This document shows positions 16,964 through 25,609 of a DNA stretch of 64,000 nucleotides, piece after piece; position 1 is the stretch's first letter; every line of letters starts with the position of its first letter. The notes beneath the pieces were generated by a model. That model made no database searches. It had not been told where the DNA came from and saw only the letters and a program-made list of their open reading frames with translations. Made by a program: the position numbers and the translations under genes. The stretch covers positions 11,021 through 75,020 of the forward strand of contig CAVFNZ010000001.1 of NCBI GenBank assembly GCA_963624095.1, written 5' to 3'. The stretch is from Phocaeicola_A sp963624095. GTDB lineage: Bacteria; Bacteroidota; Bacteroidia; Bacteroidales; Bacteroidaceae.

Positions 16964-19900
16964 TTAGAACGAAAGGTTCATGCCGAACAGGTAGCTGTGT
17001 GTACGCGGGTAGCGGTTGTAGTCCACGTTCGGGGTCAGACCGTTCTGGATGTCCACTTCGGGGTCGTAGCCCGAATAGCTGGTGAAGCAGAAGAGGTTTG
17101 AACCTGTAAAGTAGAGACGCAGGCGGGAGATGCCCCAACGTTTTGTAAGGTCGCTCGGCAAGGTGTAGCCGATTGTCACGTCGGTGAGGCGGACAAACGA
17201 GCCGTCCTCCACGAAGTTGGACAGTGTGTACTTGGAGGTGACGTTCTGCGGATTCCACAGTGTCTTGCCTGTGTTGAGGCGTTCGTACTCGTCGAGGTAG
17301 TCGATATGCTGCGAGTTGCTGATCAGGGGCTCGTTCAGGTTATAGATGCTGGTCGTTCCGTCCGCGTTGGTGTTGTAGATGTCTCCGTAGTAGACCCAAC
17401 GGTTCTCGTAGTTGAACTTGCTCAGTACGTTACGCGGGTCCGTACGGCTGGAACCTACAGCGGAAGAGAGGTTGTATGCCGTGGCGTTGATCAGGTCGAA
17501 GTCCAGCATATAGGTGAAGTTGGCGGTGAAGTCGAAGTTCTTCCATTTGCCGGAGACTCCGAAACCACCTTGCAGTTTCGGGTTGGTGTTGCCCACGACG
17601 GTACGGTCGTTGATGTCAATCTTGCCGTCATCGTTCAAGTCTTTCACCTTGATGCGGCCCGGTGCTGTTCCGTAAAGACCTTCTACGGTCGGCTTCTCCT
17701 GCACGCCCGGGTTGGCGGCCAAGTATTCGGCATCGTTGATTGCATAGTTGAAGCCTTCGCGGTGGAACTCATCGAAGCCGTAAATGCCGTCGTAGACGTA
17801 ACCGTAGATGAGACCGACCTCTTTGCCTTCTACCAGACGGAAGTTGTCCTCAGAGTCCCAAGATCGTGCGGGGATGTAGTCATCCGTTCCGTTGATCTTC
17901 TCCACTTTGGTTTTGTTAATACCCATGTTGAAGTTGGCGGACAGCACATAGTCCTTGCCGCGGAGGATGTCACCGTTCACGGTCAACTCGATACCGCGGT
18001 TGCGGACCTGACCTACGTTCTGCCACTGATAGGTGTAACCGGTGGTGGTGGGTATCTGACAACGATAGAGCAGGTCGCGCGTGGTGTTCCAGTAGACCTC
18101 GGGGGTGATGGTCAGGCGTCCGTTGAACAGCGAGATGTCGGCGGCAAGGTTGCGCGTGACGGTCGTCTCCCACTTGATTTGCTCGTTCGGGAAGAGGTTG
18201 TCCGCAGCGTAGTATTTGTCGCCGTTCTGTGTCGTCGTGCTTTCGCCCCAGCTCGGTCCGCCATCGGCATTGATGGAGTACTGATAGCGCCAGCGGTCGT
18301 CGCCGATGTTGTTGTTACCGGAAAGACCGTAAGCGGCACGGATCTTCAGGTTGTCCACTACGTCCTTGTTCCACCAGTCCTCCTCGGAGAGCACCCATGC
18401 GCCGGACACGGAGGGGAAGTAACCCCACTGGTAGCCCGGAGCGAAGCGTGTGGAACCGTCGGCACGCATGGTGAAGGACAACAGGTATTTGTGTTTGTAG
18501 TTATAGTTGGCCTGTCCGAAGAAGGAGGCGGTGCGGTTAGGCGTGGTCACATTGGAGGTCGACGCGTAAGCCGTTCCCAAGCCCATGTTGTTGAACGCGT
18601 AGCGCGGAGAGGTCTCCTGCGGGAAGTAGCGCGAGGCCTGGTAGTTGGTAGTGGACTGCGTATGATAGATTTCCTGACCCAACAGGAAAGCGAAGTTGTG
18701 CTTCTCTTTCAGACTGAACGCATAGTTCAAGGTGTTGGTCCAGGTGTAGCGGAACGTGCGGCTGTTGGTAATCTGTGCCACCGGCATGTTCTCGTTGCTT
18801 GCAGCCGTGTCGGTCAAGTAACCATAGAAGCGGTTCTTGTCAGAGAATGACCAGAACTGCGCGATATCCGAGCGGAAGCTCAAGCCTTTGATAATCTCCC
18901 ACGTCAGACTTGCCTGGTTGGTGAAGCTGTAGGAGTGGCTCAACTGATAGTTTTGGTCGATGTCGTCCAGCGGACTCTTTACCATCCAATAACGCTCCAC
19001 GGAGAAGTCCTGCCACTCCTCGTCGTAGCTGGTCGCCTCACGCAGACCATTGGTCGGACGATAGTTGAGCACGCCAATCAAGCCTTCCGTACCGATGCCG
19101 GACGCACCCGTACCGAGGTCGCGACGATAGGTGAAACGCGGGTTGATCAACAACTTCACGTTCTTGGCCAACTGCACGTCAATCTTTGTGTTCATGTTGG
19201 TACGGCGTACGCCGGAGCCGGCGATGATACCGTCTTGGTTGTGCTGTGTCAGCGAGGTGTTGAAGCGCAACTTCTCGTTACCGCCGTTCACCGTCACGTT
19301 GTACATCTGCGTCAAGGCGCCGTTGCCCATCAGCTCGTCCTGCCAGTCGTGGGTAGGCATACTTTTATATATATCCACGTCATTGGGGTTTCCGAAGTCG
19401 CGGCGGAACATATTGGTATTACTGCCGCTGCCGATGCACGCGTCCAACTGGTATTTCACGAACTCGTAAGCGTTCAGCATCTCCTGCTTGCCGGCCAACC
19501 ACGAGAGTTGCGCGTAAGCGTTGAAGTCCACCTTCACCTTACCCTGTTGCGCCGATTTGGTGGTGACGATGACTACGCCGTTACCGCCTCGGGCACCATA
19601 GACGGCCGTCAAGGAGGCGTCCTTCAACACGTCGATGCTCTGGATATCCGTCGGAGGAATATCGTTGATGTTGTCTGCCTGGAAGCCGTCGACTATGAAC
19701 AATGGTTTGGAGTCCTGCGAGCTGGAGATGGCCGAACCTCCACGGATACGGATGTTGATTTCCGCTCCCGGAGCACCGTCGACCGTGGTTACCTGCACAC
19801 CGGCGATTTTTCCCTGCAACGCCTCTGCGGCCGATGCCACAGGCACGATGGACAGCTTCTGTCCGGAGATGGAACCTACCGAACCGGTCAAGTCCTTACG

Positions 19901-20257
19901 GGCACGGCTGGTGTAACCTACAACGACAACCTCGTCCAACGCTTGACTGTCGTCTTCCAACGTAATGTTCATCTGGGGAGCGGCTTTCGCCTCTTGGGTT
20001 CTCATACCCATGTAAGAGAACACCAACGTGCTGCCTTTCGCAGCTTTCAGGGTGAAGTTGCCGTCGAAGTCGGTAATGGTACCGTTCTTCTGGTTCCCTT
20101 TTTCAACTATGGAGGCTCCGATAATCGGTTCTCCATTGGAATCTTTCACATTCCCTTTCACGGTGAGACTTTGCGCACTGACCTCCAGTGGTGGAATAGA
20201 CACCAGAAAAGCCATTAGCCACAGAGCCCACTTCATCTTTCTTTTCAAGTCTTTCAT
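16964..20257 (-). CDS. SusC/RagA family TonB-linked outer membrane protein
   Basis: A 1097-residue TonB-dependent transporter: signal peptide to about residue 28, a carboxypeptidase-regulatory-like domain (VKGNVKDSNGEPIIGAS), a TonB box-like stretch near LDEVVVVGY, the plug domain (GKIAGVQVTTVDG; IRIRGGSAI) and a long beta-barrel ending in LFGMNLSF, an aromatic C-terminus typical of outer membrane barrels. It imports oligosaccharides with the SusD partner downstream. No sensor kinase, ECF sigma or anti-sigma gene is adjacent, so control is not visible apart from a -7 box at 20397-20404. Confidence 0.95.
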   Translation of the reverse strand: MKDLKRKMKWALWLMAFLVSIPPLEVSAQSLTVKGNVKDSNGEPIIGASIVEKGNQKNGTITDFDGNFTLKAAKGSTLVFSYMGMRTQEAKAAPQMNITLEDDSQALDEVVVVGYTSRARKDLTGSVGSISGQKLSIVPVASAAEALQGKIAGVQVTTVDGAPGAEINIRIRGGSAISSSQDSKPLFIVDGFQADNINDIPPTDIQSIDVLKDASLTAVYGARGGNGVVIVTTKSAQQGKVKVDFNAYAQLSWLAGKQEMLNAYEFVKYQLDACIGSGSNTNMFRRDFGNPNDVDIYKSMPTHDWQDELMGNGALTQMYNVTVNGGNEKLRFNTSLTQHNQDGIIAGSGVRRTNMNTKIDVQLAKNVKLLINPRFTYRRDLGTGASGIGTEGLIGVLNYRPTNGLREATSYDEEWQDFSVERYWMVKSPLDDIDQNYQLSHSYSFTNQASLTWEIIKGLSFRSDIAQFWSFSDKNRFYGYLTDTAASNENMPVAQITNSRTFRYTWTNTLNYAFSLKEKHNFAFLLGQEIYHTQSTTNYQASRYFPQETSPRYAFNNMGLGTAYASTSNVTTPNRTASFFGQANYNYKHKYLLSFTMRADGSTRFAPGYQWGYFPSVSGAWVLSEEDWWNKDVVDNLKIRAAYGLSGNNNIGDDRWRYQYSINADGGPSWGESTTTQNGDKYYAADNLFPNEQIKWETTVTRNLAADISLFNGRLTITPEVYWNTTRDLLYRCQIPTTTGYTYQWQNVGQVRNRGIELTVNGDILRGKDYVLSANFNMGINKTKVEKINGTDDYIPARSWDSEDNFRLVEGKEVGLIYGYVYDGIYGFDEFHREGFNYAINDAEYLAANPGVQEKPTVEGLYGTAPGRIKVKDLNDDGKIDINDRTVVGNTNPKLQGGFGVSGKWKNFDFTANFTYMLDFDLINATAYNLSSAVGSSRTDPRNVLSKFNYENRWVYYGDIYNTNADGTTSIYNLNEPLISNSQHIDYLDEYERLNTGKTLWNPQNVTSKYTLSNFVEDGSFVRLTDVTIGYTLPSDLTKRWGISRLRLYFTGSNLFCFTSYSGYDPEVDIQNGLTPNVDYNRYPRTHSYLFGMNLSF

Positions 20258-20396
20258 TATAGTTATTTACTTGGTTAACAAAAATGCGGGTGGTGCCCAC
20301 GTATATAATTAATCACTCTAAAAATATTCTGCCTGTAGACGATAGACGAACCAAGATTAATAATGCGCTGATTATGTCTTGTCATAGTATTGATTG

Positions 20397-20404
20397 CAAA
20401 GTTA
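20397..20404 (-). promoter_or_regulatory. -7 element for the susC operon
   Basis: TAACTTTG on the minus strand lies about 140 bp upstream of the susC start, giving a long leader. The -33 position is a weak match. The rest of 20258-20544 is AT-rich with no credible gene. Confidence 0.5.
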
Positions 20405-20544
20405 TGTATTGGAAATGAATAAACCTAACGAAAGTGCAAAAAAGTTTAATTATATGTGCAAATTCTAATTTCTTCGTTCGGAACAACGTATCGGCTTTTC
20501 GTAGGGAATTTATGAGGGATAGTCGACGGAATCGCCCGAACTGC

Positions 20545-21348
20545 CTATAGGTTTGAGCGGTGACTTATTGTCATGCGTACGATATAAACGCTCACTTCAT
20601 AGAGCAGCCACATCGGGAGGGAGACCAACAACAGCGTGAAGACATCGGAGGTGGGGGTGATGATGGCGGCGATGATGAGAATGACGACAATGGCATGTCG
20701 ACGGTAGCGGCGCATGAACGTGTCCGTGATGAATCCCAACTTGGCGAAGAGCCAACAGAGCATGGGCATCTCGAAGACGACACCCAACGAAAGGCTCAGC
20801 AGCGTGAATGTGGAGACGTACGACTCCAACGAGATGAGGTTGTTCACCGCTCCACTTACCTGATAGGTACCCAGAAAACGGAAGGTGAAGGGGAAGATGA
20901 GGAAATAGCTGAGCAACACGCCGGCCAGGAAGAGCAGGTAGCCCCAGCCGACCACACGCACCGCATAGCGACGCTCGTCCGCGTAGAGGGCGGGAGAAAC
21001 AAACCGGAACAGCTGGTAGAGGATGTAGGGCGAGGCGCAGAGAATGCCCGCGTAGACGGCGACCTTCATGTGGATGAGGAACTGTCCGGCCAACGCCGTG
21101 TTGATGAGGTCTACATGGAACGTTCCCGTCTCCTCCTGTTGCAGCAGGGGAGCGATGAGGTCGAACAACCGATAGGTGACGAAGTCGGCATCCTTGGGTG
21201 CCAGTATCACCCGGAAGAGGAGGTCCTTGAAGCAAAACAACACGACGCTACACACGATGACAATCACCGCGATGCGGATAATCATCGTGCGCAGCGCCTC
21301 CAGGTGATCCCAGAAGGATAGTTGTGCCAACTCCTTGTCTTTACTCAT
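20545..21348 (-). CDS. tatC: Sec-independent protein translocase TatC
   Basis: A 267-residue inner membrane protein with six hydrophobic segments. Signature parts are the N-terminal FWDHLEALRTMIIRI (the site that recognises twin-arginine signals), FIHMKVAVYAGILCASPYILYQ, and FRFVSPALYADERRY. It begins 8 bp inside the tatA gene, so the two are tightly coupled. It is the last gene of a six-gene run that includes two proteins with twin-arginine motifs, a strong hint that this translocase serves them. Confidence 0.96.
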   Translation of the reverse strand: MSKDKELAQLSFWDHLEALRTMIIRIAVIVIVCSVVLFCFKDLLFRVILAPKDADFVTYRLFDLIAPLLQQEETGTFHVDLINTALAGQFLIHMKVAVYAGILCASPYILYQLFRFVSPALYADERRYAVRVVGWGYLLFLAGVLLSYFLIFPFTFRFLGTYQVSGAVNNLISLESYVSTFTLLSLSLGVVFEMPMLCWLFAKLGFITDTFMRRYRRHAIVVILIIAAIITPTSDVFTLLLVSLPMWLLYEVSVYIVRMTISHRSNL

Positions 21349-21538
21349 CCTTCTTGTCGGTAGGAGTCCCTTGCTTGCTGTCCTTGCCTTTCTCCTCTTC
21401 GGGGTTGTTCATACCCTCCTTGAAGGCGCGCACGCCTTTGCCCAGACCCTTCATCATTTCGGGTATCTTCTTGCCACCGAAGAAGAGCAGGATGACCAAC
21501 AGGATGACGATAATCTCTTGTGTACCGATTCCAAACAT
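21341..21538 (-). CDS. tatA: Sec-independent protein translocase TatA
   Basis: A 65-residue protein: one N-terminal membrane helix (IIVILLVILLFFGGKKIPEM with the FGGKKIPE hinge), an amphipathic helix (GLGKGVRAFKEGM), then a charged, disordered tail. It forms the Tat pore with TatC. No separate TatB is seen, as is usual for minimal TatAC systems. It starts 2 bp after the ECF-type gene stop and overlaps tatC by 8 bp. Confidence 0.95.
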   Translation of the reverse strand: MFGIGTQEIIVILLVILLFFGGKKIPEMMKGLGKGVRAFKEGMNNPEEEKGKDSKQGTPTDKKDE

Positions 21539-21540
21539 AA

Positions 21541-22050
21541 CTACTTACGTATTATAAAGTTGATAAACAGATATCCTCCAAAGATTTGCAATAGCATGCC
21601 GGGCACGGCGATGCGGAAATCTTGCAAGGCGGCGTAGAGGCTGCCGCACCAAGCCCACTCGAAGAGGGTGCCCAGTGACTGGTAGAATAGAATCACTCCC
21701 AGCAATAGGGCTATCGTGACCTTGTGATAGCGATGGGCGGCATAACCGCATCCCACAGCCAAAAGGGCCGATTTCACCGCAATAGCGGGCACTACAGCCA
21801 AGGTTGGCATGCCGAACAACAACGAGTTGATTGCGGGCGACAGCAGGGCTGTGAGCAGTCCCACCTTCCATCCGTATTTGTAGGCACCGATAAGGGTGAA
21901 AAAATAGATGGGCAACCACATTTTCCCTCCCATGGGGACGAGGTGGAAGAGTTGAGGCAACGCGATGTTGCCGACGATAAACAGCAGGGCCAACAGATAG
22001 GTGCGGCTCTCCGTATAACTATAGTTGTAGAGTTTTACTGATGTTTGCAT
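21541..22050 (-). CDS. ECF transporter S component-like membrane protein
   Basis: A 169-residue membrane protein with about five hydrophobic segments and the pattern of an ECF S component: GKMWLPIYFFTLIGAYKYGWKVGLLTALLSPAINSLLFGMP near residues 42-85. These S components bind a vitamin or similar small ligand and dock on a shared ECF energizing module. No energizing module (EcfA/EcfT) is nearby. The start overlaps the DUF1893 gene by 16 bp. Ligand unknown. Confidence 0.75.
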   Translation of the reverse strand: MQTSVKLYNYSYTESRTYLLALLFIVGNIALPQLFHLVPMGGKMWLPIYFFTLIGAYKYGWKVGLLTALLSPAINSLLFGMPTLAVVPAIAVKSALLAVGCGYAAHRYHKVTIALLLGVILFYQSLGTLFEWAWCGSLYAALQDFRIAVPGMLLQIFGGYLFINFIIRK

Positions 22051-22505
22051 GTTGTTACATATTTGTTTTCAATGTTTTTTGTTTCTTGTTCCGTCCGAAC
22101 TGAGCGCATGAACGTTTCCACTTCCCGTAGACACTCCTCAGCCGTGTGGCACTCCTTACAAAGGGTCTCCATGGGACACCAGCCGGTGTGGTTACGGTTG
22201 ATGATGTGGTCTACTTGCTCGGTGTAGTGAATTTGCATGGAGGATTGCCGCAGCAGTTCCAGTGCGAAGGAACTGATAATGTCCGCATAGAGTTCCTTCA
22301 CACCGCCCAACAGCATCAAGGCGGCAGCGGCTTTGCCTACCACCTTGTCTGCCACGACGGCTTCCCGAAGCATCCGAGGCTCTTCGGTGAGCAACCTGTA
22401 GAGGTCTGCAACGCCCCGGTTGTCGAAGCAGCGTGTTGTCTCCCCTTGTCGCACCACTAAAGAGTGGTTTCCTTGGTGTAGTCGTTCAGTCAGTTCGTTT
22501 GTCAT
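22035..22505 (-). CDS. DUF1893 domain protein
   Basis: A 156-residue soluble protein of the DUF1893 family (Thermotoga TM1506 type), whose known structure has a cytidine-deaminase-like fold with no assigned activity. Visible marks are the N-terminal HSLVVRQGETTRCFDNRGVA and GKAAAALMLLGGVKELYADI. The C-terminal half contains four Cys (CPMETLCKEC, CLREVE) that could bind metal. I chose the ATG at 22505 (MTNELTERLHQ) and rejected about 100 upstream in-frame residues, because they run antiparallel to the overlapping aldo-keto reductase codons and lack family resemblance. The ATG overlaps that gene's stop by 4 bp. Confidence 0.8.
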   Translation of the reverse strand: MTNELTERLHQGNHSLVVRQGETTRCFDNRGVADLYRLLTEEPRMLREAVVADKVVGKAAAALMLLGGVKELYADIISSFALELLRQSSMQIHYTEQVDHIINRNHTGWCPMETLCKECHTAEECLREVETFMRSVRTEQETKNIENKYVTTCKHQ

Positions 22506-23920
22506 ACCGTGGGGTCTTGTTTCAGTTCTTCCACAAAATTGTTCACGCGCTGCATCTCTTGAGGGATGCGGATGCGTTGCGGACAATGACTTACACACTC
22601 GCCACACCCGATGCAGTGACTGGCCTGACGCAGACGCGGCACGCTGCGGTCGTACCCGATGAGGAACGCGCGCCGTGCCCGGCGGAAGTCCGGATGCTCG
22701 TTCCCCTTGTTGGGCATATTGCCCTCCTTGATGCACCGGTTGTAGTGCGAGAAGATGGCGGGGATGTCGATGCCGTACGGACAGGGCATGCAGTAGTTGC
22801 ACTCGTTGCACGGAATCGTCTTCAGGTTGTAGATGTCGTTGGCGATTTCCATCAGGAAGTCGTTCTCCTCCTCATTCAGCGGTTTCAGCGGTGAATAGGT
22901 GCAGAGGTTATCCTTGAGGTGCTCCATGTAGGTCATGCCGCTGAGTACCGTGAGCACTCCGTCCGGTGTGCCGGCAAAGCGGAAAGCCCAGCTCGCCACG
23001 CTCTGTTCGGGTTCGCGCTGTTTCATCTTCGCCACGATGGGGTCGGGAACTTTGGAGAGTCGCCCACCCAGCAAGGGCTCCATGATGATGGCAGGGATAT
23101 CTCTTTTCTTCAGCTCGCCATAGAGGTATACGGCATCGGTGTTGCGGTCGTTTATCTCATCGGCGTAGTTCCAGTCCAGGTAGTTGAGCTCTATCTGCAC
23201 GAAGTCCCAATGGTAGCGTCCCTCGTCGTGCCATTGCAAAGCGAGGTCGAAAATCTTGATGTCGCCGTGGTACGAGAAACCGAGGTTGCGGATGCGTCCC
23301 TTCGCTTTCTGTTCCACCAGCCAGTCCAGTATGCCGTTGTCCATGTAGCGGGCGTTGAAGTCCTTCAGGGCGTCGTTGCCCATGCCGATGCCGTGTAGCA
23401 GGAGGTAGTCCACATAATCCACCCGCAACTCCTTCAGCGAGTTCTCGAACATGGCGATGGAGGCCTGCCTTGTCCAGGTAGCCGGTGCGAAGTTGGAAAG
23501 TTTGGTGGCTATGAAATAGTCCTCCCGGGGATGGCGGCTCAAGGCGATGCCGGTGCTTCGTTCCGAGAGGCCGCGACAATAGGCGGGGGAGGTGTCGAAG
23601 TAGTTCACGCCATGCTCCAGGGCATAGTCCACTTCCTGGTTCACCATTTCCTGGTCTATCTCCTGGCCTTTCCCGTCACTGCCGGTTCCCTCCTCCTTCA
23701 TGGGGAGTCTCATCATGCCGTATCCTAACAAAGATATGCGATTCCGTGTGTTCGGGTCTATCCGATAGGTCATTTGGCCGATGGGAGGTTCGTGGGGAGT
23801 AAAGGAGTCCGAGAATCCTGTTTTGCCTTTGCATCCGGGCAACAGGGAGAATGACGTAGCGGCAATGGCACCGCTGCCAAGCATCTTCAGGAATTTTCTT
23901 CTGTCTATCTCTTTCTTCAT
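22502..23920 (-). CDS. Tat-exported aldo/keto reductase-ferredoxin lipoprotein
   Basis: A 472-residue protein. Residues 1-30 are a twin-arginine signal (DRRKFLKM at 6-13) with a lipobox ending LLPGC, so Cys30 is probably lipidated after Tat export. Residues 50-340 form an aldo/keto reductase barrel (GYGMMRLPM; YFDTSPAYCRGLSE; YVDYLLLHGIG; IPAIIMEPLLGG). The C-terminal part has two 4Fe-4S ferredoxin motifs (CNECNYCMPCPYG and CIGCGECVSHCPQ). Cytoplasmic relatives use NAD(P)H. Export would deny it that cofactor, so electrons could instead enter through the ferredoxin clusters from the membrane polyferredoxin encoded 23 bp upstream. Substrate unknown. Confidence 0.88.
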   Translation of the reverse strand: MKKEIDRRKFLKMLGSGAIAATSFSLLPGCKGKTGFSDSFTPHEPPIGQMTYRIDPNTRNRISLLGYGMMRLPMKEEGTGSDGKGQEIDQEMVNQEVDYALEHGVNYFDTSPAYCRGLSERSTGIALSRHPREDYFIATKLSNFAPATWTRQASIAMFENSLKELRVDYVDYLLLHGIGMGNDALKDFNARYMDNGILDWLVEQKAKGRIRNLGFSYHGDIKIFDLALQWHDEGRYHWDFVQIELNYLDWNYADEINDRNTDAVYLYGELKKRDIPAIIMEPLLGGRLSKVPDPIVAKMKQREPEQSVASWAFRFAGTPDGVLTVLSGMTYMEHLKDNLCTYSPLKPLNEEENDFLMEIANDIYNLKTIPCNECNYCMPCPYGIDIPAIFSHYNRCIKEGNMPNKGNEHPDFRRARRAFLIGYDRSVPRLRQASHCIGCGECVSHCPQRIRIPQEMQRVNNFVEELKQDPTV

Positions 23921-23943
23921 CTTTTAGTCTTTTGAGGGTGGGG

Positions 23944-25443
23944 TTAAACAATGCGGTGTTTCTCGTGTCCTTCCACGTAGATGGCACTGAACGGGCGGGC
24001 GGGACAGAGGTTCTCGCAGGCTCCGCAGCCGATGCAGCGTTCGGTATTGACGACCGGTACCATGGGCGATTGCTCATTGTCGGGGTCGGAGTTGACCATC
24101 GTGATGGCTCTGGCTGGACAGTGGCGTGCGCAGTTGCCGCACGCTACGCCGTCGGTCAGTGGGATGCAGTTCTTGCGTACCCACACGGCGTGGCCTATTT
24201 GTATGGCAGTCTTGTCCGCCCTCGTGATAGGCCGTATGGCTCCGGCGGGGCAGACCTCACCGCACTTCGTACATTCCGGTCGGCAGTAGCCCCGCTCGTA
24301 CGACATAATAGGTTGCATCAAGGTCGTCAGCCCCGTGGATGGGCGCAACACGTCATTGGGGCAAACCGTGACACAGAGTTGGCAGGCGGTGCAATGACGC
24401 GCCATATTGTTGGCCGAGAGCGACCCCGGAGGGGTGATGGCCGTCTGGCGTTCGGGGGCAATCTTATCGGCAATGGCTGCCAATCCGCCATCCACCTTTT
24501 TCTTTTCTTGGGCCATTGCCATTGTCGAGGCGGCTACGGCTGTGCCGATGACGAAAGTCCGTCGACTTGCGTCCACCGCTATCGGCTCGATATTCCCTTT
24601 CGGGTGACTGAATGAGATGGCGCCTTTGCGGCAGACACCGATGCAGTTGCCGCAAGTGACGCAGCGGGAGTAGTCCACCGTGTGGTTCTTGCTATCTATG
24701 CACGCTGCCTTGCAACTGCGTTCGCACAATCCGCATTGGTTGCATTTGGAGGTGTCCACATGAATCTTCAACCAAGAGAAGCGGGCAAGGAAACCCAACA
24801 CGGTGCCGACGGGACAGATGGTGTTGCAATAGGTGCGTCCGTTGCGCCACGCCAGCACGATGAGTGCTACGAAGGTGACGGCAGCAATCACGAACGTGGG
24901 CAGACTACGCATCCACACCTCCTTCTCATAGAAGGCATAGCTGTTCTGTCGCTCCGCCAGATAGGCCAATGCGTTATTCCCCCAGTCGTAGAGAGGAGCG
25001 AACAGATTCTGTACGATGCGCCCGTAGGAGCTGTAGGGAGCCAACAACGCCACAAGCGACCCAATGCCCACCAGGACGGCGACTACGAACAGGACCAACA
25101 CCGCATAGCGCAGCCAGCACTTGGCCGGGCTGTAGCTGAAGCGGTATTTCTTCTTTTTTCGTCGCCCGCTTAAGGCGGAGATAACATCTTGGAACACGCC
25201 CAGCGGACAGATGACCGAACAATAGATTCGCCCGAAGAGGAGGGTCAGTACGAGAAGCCCCAGTATCACGCCCGCGTTGAGGGCCAGCACGGCAGGCAAG
25301 AGCTGAATCTTCGCCAACCATCCGAACCACGCATGGAGCGTACCGGTGAAATCGAGAAACAAGGCCGTGATGAGTAGAAACGTCACCGAGGCCAACGCCA
25401 GTCTTATGTTACGTAACGTCATAGGTAATAAGTAAGGTATCAA
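23944..25443 (-). CDS. Membrane polyferredoxin, NapH-like plus NapG-like fusion with internal Tat motif
   Basis: A 499-residue redox protein. Residues 1-220 are a NapH/YccM-like membrane part with about four helices and two C-x3-CP motifs (YCSVICPLG at 74-82, YCNTICPVG at 205-213). Residues 234-271 hold two 4Fe-4S motifs (CNQCGLCERSC, CVTCGNCIGVC). Residues 293-311 read SRRTFVIGTAVAASTMAMA, a twin-arginine motif and hydrophobic stretch in mid-protein. Residues 351-480 hold four more Cys clusters (CTACQLCVTVC, CTKCGEVC, CGNCARHC, CIGCGACENLC) like NapG. The likely role is moving electrons from the quinone pool across the membrane to a periplasmic acceptor. A second possible start is Met8. Promoter box at 25465-25472. 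Confidence 0.85.
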   Translation of the reverse strand: MIPYLLPMTLRNIRLALASVTFLLITALFLDFTGTLHAWFGWLAKIQLLPAVLALNAGVILGLLVLTLLFGRIYCSVICPLGVFQDVISALSGRRKKKKYRFSYSPAKCWLRYAVLVLFVVAVLVGIGSLVALLAPYSSYGRIVQNLFAPLYDWGNNALAYLAERQNSYAFYEKEVWMRSLPTFVIAAVTFVALIVLAWRNGRTYCNTICPVGTVLGFLARFSWLKIHVDTSKCNQCGLCERSCKAACIDSKNHTVDYSRCVTCGNCIGVCRKGAISFSHPKGNIEPIAVDASRRTFVIGTAVAASTMAMAQEKKKVDGGLAAIADKIAPERQTAITPPGSLSANNMARHCTACQLCVTVCPNDVLRPSTGLTTLMQPIMSYERGYCRPECTKCGEVCPAGAIRPITRADKTAIQIGHAVWVRKNCIPLTDGVACGNCARHCPARAITMVNSDPDNEQSPMVPVVNTERCIGCGACENLCPARPFSAIYVEGHEKHRIV

Positions 25444-25464
25444 GTATGATAAGTTTGTTGACTA

Positions 25465-25472
25465 CAAAGGTA
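25465..25472 (-). promoter_or_regulatory. -7 element for the polyferredoxin-tatC run
   Basis: TACCTTTG on the minus strand, about 22 bp upstream of the first gene of the run, matches TAnnTTTG. The -33 position is a poor match. Confidence 0.5.
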
Positions 25473-25609
25473 CAACAATTTATCTATTCCTACTTGTACC
25501 CAATTTACTGAATTTAGTACCATGATTACCGCAACGAGCTTTGCGAGAGGTCCGTCCTCTACCGTATTTCCAGAAATGAATGAGTTTTTAGGAAAGAATT
25601 ATCCCTTAC

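Noticed and set aside
17306..20218. Long plus-strand frames (514 and 427 codons) opposite susC
   Set aside because: Both are antisense to an unmistakable SusC gene, and neither translation resembles any known family.
22506..22811. N-terminal extension of the DUF1893 protein by about 100 residues
   Set aside because: It overlaps the reductase gene in another frame, is low-complexity (His, Arg, Gln) and has no family match; the ATG overlapping the stop codon is the better start.
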